Shown in pieces: positions 1 through 5,360 of a DNA stretch of 5,360 bases (position 1 is the first letter of the stretch; each line of letters starts with the position of its first letter). The DNA comes from an uncultured Desulfobulbaceae bacterium (GTDB lineage: Bacteria; Desulfobacterota; Desulfobulbia; Desulfobulbales; Desulfobulbaceae). The notes under the pieces were generated by a model. That model made no database searches. It saw only the letters and a program-made list of their open reading frames with translations, and had not been told where the DNA came from. The stretch covers positions 1 to 5,360 of the forward strand of contig CAMYOP010000203.1 in NCBI GenBank assembly GCA_947260045.1, given 5' to 3'. A program made the position numbers and the translations under genes.

Positions 1-546
1 GAAATTCCGTATTACATAACACCTGGCAATCATGATGTCCACAGTGTTCAAACACGTGACATATTTTATGAACGTTATCCAAAAATGCCTTTTGCAATAA
101 CCTTTAAAGATAGTCGCTTCATTTTGTTGGATTCAGGGGGCATCTATAATCTTGGTGATAACGATGCTGCCTTTACAGGCGGACCGGTTTCTTTTGATGA
201 TGAACAAAAACAATTTGTTATACGGTCTAAGATTTGGGTTGAAGACGATCAGGGGAATGTAATATTTGGAGAAGGTCGCTACAGGATTCTGGAATCCATA
301 GAACGACTGAGTTCTCTTCAGGCAGCAGCTAAAGAATCAAAAATGAGCTATCGGGCATTATGGGGAAGGATTAAAGCATCTGAAAAGAGAATGGGAAAAC
401 CCCTGGTAACAAGAGAAGGTCGGGGCTCAAAATTAACTCCTTTTGCCAAAAAGCTGATGACTCGGTATCAAAAAATCCAAAACTGTGTGCACAGGGAGTC
501 TGATAATAATTACAACGATCTCATTGCCGATTGTTTTGAAAAATAA
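1..546 (+). CDS. Metallophosphoesterase segment fused to a ModE-type DNA-binding domain (5' end outside window)
   Basis: The frame is open from base 1 with no stop until TAA at 544-546, so 181 residues are visible and the true start lies upstream. The ATG at 85 is probably internal, because the codons before it encode a convincing metallophosphoesterase stretch. Visible residues 5-12 (YITPGNHD) carry the GNHD metal/catalytic motif, and FILLDSGG at about 40-47 is the usual following beta strand. The segment ends around DEQKQF (67-72), where such enzymes normally continue for roughly 100 residues to further metal-binding His motifs. Those are absent. From residue 73 (VIRSKIWVEDDQG, then GEGRYRILESIE, AAAKESKMSYRALWGRIK and LTPFAKKLM) the protein matches the N-terminal winged-helix domain of ModE. 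No molybdate-binding Mop/TOBE domain follows. Both domain calls are secure; whether the product is a working fusion, a deletion scar or a decayed gene is open. A catalytically complete phosphoesterase is unlikely. Confidence 0.8.
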   Translation, partial: EIPYYITPGNHDVHSVQTRDIFYERYPKMPFAITFKDSRFILLDSGGIYNLGDNDAAFTGGPVSFDDEQKQFVIRSKIWVEDDQGNVIFGEGRYRILESIERLSSLQAAAKESKMSYRALWGRIKASEKRMGKPLVTREGRGSKLTPFAKKLMTRYQKIQNCVHRESDNNYNDLIADCFEK

Positions 547-570
547 TCACCTCAACTGATTGACACTGTT

Positions 571-1197
571 CTATAAGTTTTTCCGGTGGCAGGTACTGCA
601 TTTCGCAGAGGTGAGATCCTGATTGTTACGATGGCAATCTCTGCAGAGTTTATGACCAATTAACTGATACCCATTTAACTCTTTGTTTGGCATTTCAGCG
701 TTATGGCAAACAATACATTTTAATATTTTTGTTTCAGGAGTGTATCCCACAAGCCTGTTATCGGAATCTTTGCCATGGTGGCACCTGCCACAGGTGTATT
801 TTCCCTGATGTCTCTGGTGAGGAAAATAGGCAGGTTTTTTTGCCTTGAAAGTTTTCAGGATCACCTCAACGGGTCCATTTGTATTCCCAGGTGAATCAGT
901 ATTTCCACTTATCTTATTCGTCTCACGAGCAGAAGATGTTTTTGAAGCTGAGCTATCCTTCGTATTTTTTTCCGACAAGTTTGTTTCTAGCTCCTCCTTA
1001 CACTGCTTACGAAGCTCTCCAATGGTCATTGAATCATCGGCATATTTGCAAGCGTCCAGTAAGCATTTATCCAGGCTATCAGTGTCTGCATAAAGAGAGT
1101 GAGCAGGAAAACAGAGTGCGATCATGATGAGCGCAAGGCTGATACTGTAAACTTGTCTTCTGGACGTTATTGATTTTGTGAAAAAATTTTTTCTCAT
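571..1197 (-). CDS. Periplasmic tetrahaem cytochrome c3-like protein with N-terminal extension
   Basis: Low-potential electron carrier of the class III cytochrome c family, expected in the periplasm, where it would exchange electrons with hydrogenases, formate dehydrogenases or membrane redox complexes. The 208-residue protein starts with a basic n-region and a hydrophobic core (about 18-31), then a likely signal peptidase site near LYA-D (residues 35-38). Haem motifs are CGRCH (136-140), CIVCH (161-165), CRDCH (185-189) and CSTCH (200-204). His127, His130, His141 and His182 sit where the four distal ligands of c3 lie (F-x-H-x-x-H before haem 1, CHH at haem 1, a His just before haem 3), so all four haems can be bis-His. 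Residues 38-72 form a Cys-containing segment (Cys45, Cys50, Cys66; MTIGELRKQC), followed by a Ser/Thr/Asn-rich linker (about 73-108). This extension is not part of the roughly 110-residue classical c3. The ATG is supported by TAAGGT six bases upstream. Redox partners are not evident. Confidence 0.92.
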   Translation of the reverse strand: MRKNFFTKSITSRRQVYSISLALIMIALCFPAHSLYADTDSLDKCLLDACKYADDSMTIGELRKQCKEELETNLSEKNTKDSSASKTSSARETNKISGNTDSPGNTNGPVEVILKTFKAKKPAYFPHQRHQGKYTCGRCHHGKDSDNRLVGYTPETKILKCIVCHNAEMPNKELNGYQLIGHKLCRDCHRNNQDLTSAKCSTCHRKNL

Positions 1198-1203
1198 AAT
1201 TTT

Positions 1204-1236
1204 ACCTTATTCATAATTCAAGCATATCAAATTATA
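1204..1236 (-). promoter_or_regulatory. Candidate promoter -10 box and ribosome binding site of the cytochrome gene
   Basis: Reading the minus strand, a perfect TATAAT (1231-1236) lies about 34 bases before the cytochrome ATG, and TAAGGT (1204-1209) is a good Shine-Dalgarno match with six-base spacing. The hexamer 17 bp upstream of the -10 box (1254-1259, TATAAA) is a poor -35 match (3 of 6). Either an activator is needed or the match is chance in AT-rich DNA. The 165-bp gap to the glycosyltransferase gene makes an independent promoter plausible. Confidence 0.4.
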
Positions 1237-1286
1237 GTATGGAGAGATATTAATTTATAGTGGAAAGATAATCTTGATAAGAGGGT

Positions 1287-1316
1287 AAAAGACTTCGTAT
1301 TTGTTGTAAGTCCTTT
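1287..1316 (-). terminator. Possible weak terminator after the GT4 glycosyltransferase gene
   Basis: On the minus strand AAAGGACTT (1308-1316) pairs with AAGTCTTTT (1287-1295), giving a nine-pair stem with one G-U pair and a 12-base loop. It lies about 47 bases past the stop of the upstream glycosyltransferase gene. The stem is AT-rich and the T-run is part of its 3' arm, so it is at best a weak intrinsic terminator. It is the only hairpin I could support in this gap. Confidence 0.3.
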
Positions 1317-1362
1317 GGCAAGCTGGATAAATTGTGGGCAACTCTACAAATAGCTTGGTTTG

Positions 1363-2514
1363 TTACTTCTTTGTGGCAAGCTCCAGGTATACATCCATGT
1401 AACGTGCAGATATTGTTTCAAAAGAATAATTATCGAGCACGTTTTTTCTAGCCTGTTGGCCAGTTTTTTCGCAGAGTTCAGCATCATGTAATAAGGAAAC
1501 TATATTATCGGCTAAATCACTGCTGCTCTCCGGCGTAAACAGAAATCCGGTTTTTTTATCTTCCACCAGGTCTGTCACACCGCCAATGTGGGAACCAAGA
1601 ACAGGTAACCCTGTTGCCATTGCTTCCATCAAAGCATTGGGAAAACCTTCCTGCCTGGATGGAAAAACAAATACATCAGCAAGCCCGAGATACAACTCAG
1701 GAGTAGAAGTTTCACCGAGAAAACGGACATTTTCAAACCGCTTTTCCGCAACCTTATTTTTCATCAACTCCTCTATGGAATCAGGCTGATTTTTCCCGCT
1801 CCCAAGAATGAGCAGAAAGACTTCAGGATACTTTTTTCCTACCAGAGACCATGCCTCAATGAGCACATCAAGACCTTTCCTGGGAACAAGACGGCTTGAA
1901 AACAATACAATTTCAGACTCTTCCCCGATATTATTCTCTTTTTTCCATTGTATCTTCTGGGACAGGGGTAAAGGGGAAAACCTGGAGCAATTTACTCCAT
2001 TGGCAATTCTTTTAACGACCTGTTCGCTAACGTCCTGACTTTTAAGTTCTTCTTCAATTTCATCGGTCATGGCAATGATTGCACTGGAACTTTTGAATAT
2101 GGGTATGAGCCAGCTGCTTTGCCAGTTACCTGCGAGTTTTGTAACATGTCCAGCAGTAGCTATTTTTACAATGTTGGGTTTTGTGAGGCACCAGCCTGCC
2201 ATACGACAAAGAACCCCCATTTTAACTGCGCCATGTGAGTGGAACAGGTCAAAATGACGACCTTTTGTCAGGAGAAAAAGCAACAAGAAAAATATAAAGA
2301 TAAGTGTTGAAGCAGCGGAAGAGCCAGTAAGACCCAAGCGGTGCACTTGTACGCCATCAATCAGCTCTTTTTTTGGCATTTCATTGTGCCAACGGCGCGT
2401 GACGATTTCAACTGTACACCCTCTTTTGTTTAAAAAAGGTATAAGCTGCCTTAATTGATTTTCCGCGCCACCCCATATGGGTAAATAGCGTTCAATCACC
2501 ATCAAAACTTTCAT
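1363..2514 (-). CDS. GT4-family glycosyltransferase (group 1, GT-B fold)
   Basis: Retaining glycosyltransferase that would move a sugar from a nucleotide-sugar donor onto a growing lipid-linked glycan at the cytoplasmic face of the membrane. The N-terminal acceptor domain begins MKVLMVIERYLPIWGGAE, with the Gly-rich loop typical of GT4. A hydrophobic stretch at about 70-82 followed by FDLFHSHG (88-95) is the usual membrane-facing region. The donor domain starts near VLFSSRLVPRKGLD (203-216), with Arg208 and Lys213 at the phosphate-contacting positions. It continues with LLILGSG (234-240) and FLGE (265-268). The canonical E-x7-E motif is present as Glu289 and Glu297 within EGFPNALMEAMATGLPV. 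At 383 residues it is full length. It lies 37 bp downstream of another glycosyltransferase gene on the same strand, so it is probably in the same operon. No clear Shine-Dalgarno precedes the ATG. Donor and acceptor cannot be predicted; the family call is firm. Confidence 0.93.
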   Translation of the reverse strand: MKVLMVIERYLPIWGGAENQLRQLIPFLNKRGCTVEIVTRRWHNEMPKKELIDGVQVHRLGLTGSSAASTLIFIFFLLLFLLTKGRHFDLFHSHGAVKMGVLCRMAGWCLTKPNIVKIATAGHVTKLAGNWQSSWLIPIFKSSSAIIAMTDEIEEELKSQDVSEQVVKRIANGVNCSRFSPLPLSQKIQWKKENNIGEESEIVLFSSRLVPRKGLDVLIEAWSLVGKKYPEVFLLILGSGKNQPDSIEELMKNKVAEKRFENVRFLGETSTPELYLGLADVFVFPSRQEGFPNALMEAMATGLPVLGSHIGGVTDLVEDKKTGFLFTPESSSDLADNIVSLLHDAELCEKTGQQARKNVLDNYSFETISARYMDVYLELATKK

Positions 2515-2551
2515 GAATTACTACAAAAAATTGTGCTGTTTATATTTGAAC

Positions 2552-3688
2552 TCAAGTACATGGAAATTTTGTCTCGATAATATCTAATAGTTGTCTGCCA
2601 ATGGCCAAGGGTTGAATTTTTTCATGAACTTGCTGGTGATAGACCTGTGGAGCATCGGTTGCCTGAGTAGTGGCAAGTTGCTCAATGAGAGCAGCTAAGG
2701 CTTTAGCATCTCCTGGTTTGATGAGGTCCACACCATCCATTTCCGGATTTAATAATTCTCTTATCGCAGGAGAATCACGAGTTACAAGTGGTTTCCCTGC
2801 ACAAAGAATTTGATAAACCTTATTTGGAATCACCCGGGCAGCCTTATCTGAAGTCCCAAATATACCAAGACAAAGGTCCACCTGCCGTATCCAGCCAATC
2901 AGCTTGTCATAATCCACCCATGGTATCCATTCCAGATTTTCAGGAGCCAACTCCAAGATCAACTTCTTGATTTTCTGTTCTTCCTGTCCCTGACCGATGA
3001 TTATCCAGCGGCAGGACTTCTTTTTAATGAGGCTGGCAGCCTGTATTATAGTCTCAATACCGTGGAGGGGAATAAACTGCCCATAAAATAAAACAGAAAA
3101 ATTATCTCCAGTCGACGGTTCAGCTAAATCGTTGCCTGCAGCAGAAAAACATTCTGGCTCCGCCCCAACAAAAACAACTCCCATCTTTTCAGGATTTATT
3201 TTGAACTGTTCAACAAAATAGTCAACGTGGGCTTTGGTATCAAGCAAGATGAGATCTGCAGCTCTACAAGAGAGCCATTCCCAGAGATAGAGCAGGAGGG
3301 AAGCAGGGTGCTTTGAGGGAAACATTTTTCTATCTTTGACCACAGTATCATGTAAAGAAATAAATGCGTCCCAGACAATAGGTACCCTGCGAATTTTAGC
3401 AAAGGGCCACAGCACCAGAACATCGAGTTGACCGAGATAGCCAACAACAACAATGTCGTGGGGCGGCAGGCGGAGATATTGATACACTAAAGATGGATAG
3501 GTGCAGAACCAGCGAATAAAAAAAAGGACTTTTTGCCAAGGGCTTTTTATCTGGCTTTTATCTTCAACACCAGACCAGATTTCCTGGTGGCACTCGATCA
3601 GATCAATCTTATTTTCCCGCAAGCCCCGCAGCAGAATTCGATTTCTTGGTTTTCCGGTATCATATGTTCCCCAAAAAACAACACGCAT
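2552..3688 (-). CDS. Divergent GT-B glycosyltransferase (GT4-like)
   Basis: Probable polysaccharide glycosyltransferase of 378 residues. The N-terminal domain opens MRVVFWGTYDTGKPRNR and contains DIVVVGYLGQLDVLVLW (78-94) and IVWDAFISLHDT (104-115). The C-terminal donor domain contains VLFYGQFIPLHGIETII (199-215), WIIIGQGQEE (228-237) and LGIFGTSDKAARVIPNKVYQ (274-293), followed by CAGKPLVTRDSPAIREL, a typical nucleotide-sugar site. The usual E-x7-E pair is altered: by alignment to the Gly-Lys-Pro turn, the positions are Arg285 and Gln293, whereas relatives generally keep Glu at the second (NKVYE). The gene starts directly after two tandem in-frame stops ending the preceding GT2 gene (TAA TAG ATG), implying co-transcription and translational coupling or re-initiation. 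Donor and acceptor sugars are unknown. The fold call is confident; full activity is less sure because of the Gln. Confidence 0.88.
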   Translation of the reverse strand: MRVVFWGTYDTGKPRNRILLRGLRENKIDLIECHQEIWSGVEDKSQIKSPWQKVLFFIRWFCTYPSLVYQYLRLPPHDIVVVGYLGQLDVLVLWPFAKIRRVPIVWDAFISLHDTVVKDRKMFPSKHPASLLLYLWEWLSCRAADLILLDTKAHVDYFVEQFKINPEKMGVVFVGAEPECFSAAGNDLAEPSTGDNFSVLFYGQFIPLHGIETIIQAASLIKKKSCRWIIIGQGQEEQKIKKLILELAPENLEWIPWVDYDKLIGWIRQVDLCLGIFGTSDKAARVIPNKVYQILCAGKPLVTRDSPAIRELLNPEMDGVDLIKPGDAKALAALIEQLATTQATDAPQVYHQQVHEKIQPLAIGRQLLDIIETKFPCT

Positions 3689-3691
3689 CTA

Positions 3692-4675
3692 TTACTCTAC
3701 CGACTTTTGATTATCTGATCTTTTTGCATTGCCTTGGGCATAATCTAACTTTTTAGCGCGATACTGAATATCTTCCAAGAGGCGCCTGTTGACTGATAAA
3801 AGATCAGCGAGAAAGGCAACAAGCATAGTCTGCAGACCTATACCAAGCAGCACTGATGCTAAAATCAAAGATTGGATATGCCCAGCGCCACTCCCTGAGA
3901 TGTAATAGAGCAGAAAGCGTGCTCCTATAAGAAACCCGCAGAGAAATAATATAGATCCCAGAAATATAAAAAATCGAAACGGCTTGTATACAACAAAGAA
4001 GCGGCCAATGGTGAAAATTGATTTCCTGATATAGGACGGAATGGATTTCAGGAGCCTTGAAGGACGTAGATCTTCGTTTGTGCCAATGGGGACAGAAATG
4101 ATTGCCATATTTTTCTGCCCAGCCTGGATTATGGTCTCAAGAGTATATGTGTATTCGTTAAAGACATTCATACGCATGGCAGCATCCCGGCTCATGGCCC
4201 GAAAACCACTGGTGACGTCTTCCACGCCAGTTTTACTGGCAATACGAACAACCCAGCTTCCAATCCTCTGTAAAACCTTTTTCATCATGGAAAAATGTTC
4301 GATATCGGCAATGGGCCTGGCTCCAACAACAATATCTGCTCTACCTGACAAAACCGGATCAACAAGCTTGGGAATATCAGCTGCCTGATACTGGTTGTCG
4401 GCATCAGTGTTGACAATTACATCTGCACCAAGTTGAAGACAGGCATCAAGTCCAGCCATGAAGCCTTTTGCCAGGCCATGATTCTTGGTAAAACTCACCA
4501 CATGATCAACTCCATTTTCCCGGGCAACCCTGACAGTATCATCAGTACAGCCATCATCTATTATCAGCCACTCAACCTCGTCAAAGCCTTTTACTTTACG
4601 AGGCAGCTCTGCAAGAGTTATGGCAATTGTTTTTTCTTCATTAAAACATGGAATCTGGATTATTAATTTTGACAT
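3692..4675 (-). CDS. GT2-family glycosyltransferase, DPM1/GtrB-like with C-terminal membrane anchor
   Basis: Inverting GT-A glycosyltransferase, likely charging a polyprenyl phosphate or a lipid-linked intermediate at the inner membrane. The 327-residue protein begins LIIQIPCFNEEKTI (4-17), the standard GT2 opening, with IIDDGCTDDT (38-47) and VNTDADNQY (88-96), the DxD metal site at Asp91-Asp93. It continues with ADIVVGAR (113-120), DVTSGFRAMSR (153-163) and the acceptor-side EYTYTLE (174-180). Two membrane helices follow at about 235-258 and 269-290, then a basic cytoplasmic tail. This is the architecture of DPM1/GtrB-like enzymes, which make dolichyl- or undecaprenyl-phosphate sugars. The ATG has only a modest upstream match (AGG about 13-15 bases away, GAG closer). 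It shares a transcript with the next gene downstream, since only a TAG triplet lies between its TAA stop and the next ATG. The specific sugar is not predictable. Confidence 0.93.
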   Translation of the reverse strand: MSKLIIQIPCFNEEKTIAITLAELPRKVKGFDEVEWLIIDDGCTDDTVRVARENGVDHVVSFTKNHGLAKGFMAGLDACLQLGADVIVNTDADNQYQAADIPKLVDPVLSGRADIVVGARPIADIEHFSMMKKVLQRIGSWVVRIASKTGVEDVTSGFRAMSRDAAMRMNVFNEYTYTLETIIQAGQKNMAIISVPIGTNEDLRPSRLLKSIPSYIRKSIFTIGRFFVVYKPFRFFIFLGSILFLCGFLIGARFLLYYISGSGAGHIQSLILASVLLGIGLQTMLVAFLADLLSVNRRLLEDIQYRAKKLDYAQGNAKRSDNQKSVE

Positions 4676-4705
4676 AATCTCGAATTACCTGGAGGAGGAT
4701 TCACT

Positions 4706-4743
4706 AAAAAAACTGCTCTTTTGGAGCTGAGGATTTAACTCAG
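4706..4743 (-). terminator. Candidate terminator or attenuator before the GT2 gene
   Basis: In the 112-bp gap between the membrane-protein gene and the GT2 gene, the minus strand shows CTGAG (4739-4743 arm) and CTCAG (4727-4731 arm) around a seven-base loop. These are overlapped by a short GCTC/GAGC hairpin (4715-4718 with 4724-4727, five-base loop), then AG and seven T residues (4706-4712). The T-tract position fits Rho-independent termination, but each stem is only four to five pairs. Partial termination is more likely than a complete stop. Confidence 0.4.
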
Positions 4744-4787
4744 GTTACTAAAAAACTCTATTTTCATATAATTACCACTCTTCTTTT

Positions 4788-5360
4788 TCAGGAAACAGGG
4801 CTTTCATCATCTGGAACAGGTTTATTCAAAAAAAGAAGGGAAAGACTCAGCAATAAGGAGGTCACAACTATACCATAATGATAACGAAAGATAGATTTAT
4901 GGATCATAAGAATAAGCGTTGGGAGCGAGTTGAACAGTATGGGAACCGCCAGCAAAGAAAGCTTCCAGGTACCGACCCTGTAAATGGCAACAGCTAGACA
5001 TCCCAAAAAAACGTAAAAATAGCAAGCAGGGCGCCAGGTAAAGAACCAAAATCCTCGTTTGCTCTTTTCAAAAGTTGCAAAAATTGAGTCTCTTAACCCT
5101 GGGAGCAAGGAGTTTTCTGTATTGCCTGTATTATTGGAACTGACGTATCGGATTTTATGTTTGCCATCTTTAAACTGCAACCACATGTTGACAAATTCTA
5201 TCCGTTTGTGAAAACCACGTAGTTCTTTTATGCGCCAAAAACGTTCACTTGCATTCAAGTATGGCTCAATAGAAAATTTTCTTTGAGGCTTCTCCTCTGC
5301 AAGCTCTTTTTCCTTAGAAGAGCCAGATTCCTTCGTTATTTCAGGTGCAGGGGGAGAAAC
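4788..5360 (-). CDS. C-terminal part of a multi-pass membrane protein, possibly a GT39/ArnT-like glycosyltransferase (5' end outside window)
   Basis: The minus-strand frame is open from the window edge to TGA at 4788-4790, giving 190 visible residues. A TTG at 5256-5258 could be read as a start but is almost certainly internal, because the frame continues upstream with coding-like sequence. The visible part begins with a charged, Glu/Lys-rich stretch (about residues 7-28) and a soluble region of about 80 residues. Three hydrophobic segments follow (about 109-128, 134-153 and 160-179), then a short acidic tail. Between the last two helices lies IFRYHY; an aromatic-Arg-Tyr-x-Tyr before the final helices is common in polyprenyl-phosphate-sugar-dependent membrane glycosyltransferases (GT39/ArnT-like). 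That comparison is from memory and is weak evidence. Its place upstream of the GT2 gene fits a role in glycan assembly or transfer. A flippase or O-antigen polymerase-like protein is also possible. Confidence 0.6.
   Translation of the reverse strand, partial: VSPPAPEITKESGSSKEKELAEEKPQRKFSIEPYLNASERFWRIKELRGFHKRIEFVNMWLQFKDGKHKIRYVSSNNTGNTENSLLPGLRDSIFATFEKSKRGFWFFTWRPACYFYVFLGCLAVAIYRVGTWKLSLLAVPILFNSLPTLILMIHKSIFRYHYGIVVTSLLLSLSLLFLNKPVPDDESPVS

Noticed and set aside
85..87. ATG as the start of a stand-alone 153-residue protein
   Set aside because: The 28 codons upstream encode a GNHD phosphoesterase motif in the same frame, and no ribosome binding site precedes this ATG. The gene therefore begins outside the window.
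845..1127. Two overlapping plus-strand open frames of 82 codons
   Set aside because: They lie opposite the signal and linker part of the cytochrome gene, have no recognisable motifs and no good ribosome binding site. The minus-strand frame has four haem motifs and is clearly the real gene.
1267..1280. GATAA repeated with a nine-base period upstream of the cytochrome gene
   Set aside because: Two five-base copies in AT-rich DNA are too little to call an operator. The period does not match a full helical turn well.
1316..1382. Direct repeat TGGCAAGCT at 1316-1324 and 1374-1382, with an inverted CAAGCT/AGCTTG pair
   Set aside because: The copies are only nine bases long, one lies inside the end of the GT4 gene, and there are no flanking features of a mobile element or operator. 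Chance is sufficient.
3196..3453. Minus-strand open frame of 85 codons
   Set aside because: It is an alternative frame within the GT-B glycosyltransferase gene, which has coherent family motifs across this interval.
4041..4388. Plus-strand open frame of 115 codons
   Set aside because: It is antisense to the catalytic part of the GT2 gene, whose motifs are unmistakable. The antisense translation shows no domain-like pattern.
5256..5258. TTG start for the right-hand membrane protein
   Set aside because: The frame stays open for another 34 codons to the window edge and no strong ribosome binding site precedes the TTG. It is better treated as an internal Leu codon of a longer gene.

Overview
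The window looks like a chromosomal piece of an anaerobic, probably sulfate- or sulfur-metabolising Desulfobacterota ('deltaproteobacterial') genome. This rests on a periplasmic tetrahaem cytochrome of the class III (c3) type, a ModE-type DNA-binding domain of the short kind common in that phylum, and moderate, slightly AT-rich base composition. It is an inference from gene content; there is no rRNA or other phylogenetic marker here.

Layout: (1) Positions 1-546, plus strand: the 3' part of a gene whose reading frame is open from the window edge. It joins a calcineurin-like metallophosphoesterase segment, with a clear GNHD motif, directly to a ModE-type winged-helix DNA-binding domain. This is the most unusual object in the window. 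(2) Positions 571-1197, minus strand: a secreted tetrahaem cytochrome c3-like protein with all four CxxCH motifs, all four distal histidines, and an unusual cysteine-containing N-terminal extension. A candidate promoter and ribosome binding site lie in the 165-bp gap upstream. (3) Positions 1363-5360, minus strand: a surface-polysaccharide gene run, read right to left. It comprises the C-terminal part of a multi-pass membrane protein (possibly a GT39/ArnT-like glycosyltransferase), a membrane-anchored GT2 polyprenyl-phosphate-type glycosyltransferase, a divergent GT-B glycosyltransferase, and a canonical GT4 glycosyltransferase.

The GT2 and the first GT-B gene are separated only by two tandem in-frame stop codons (TAA TAG ATG) and must be co-transcribed. 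The last GT4 gene follows after 37 bp. Together these genes fit assembly of a lipid-linked glycan for exopolysaccharide, O-antigen or protein glycosylation; the sugar and acceptor cannot be read from sequence. A hairpin plus T-tract between the membrane-protein gene and the GT2 gene may partly separate their transcripts. The cytochrome appears to be a separate unit at the end of the run, convergent with the chimeric regulator gene. I saw no tRNA, rRNA, CRISPR array, insertion sequence or attachment site.
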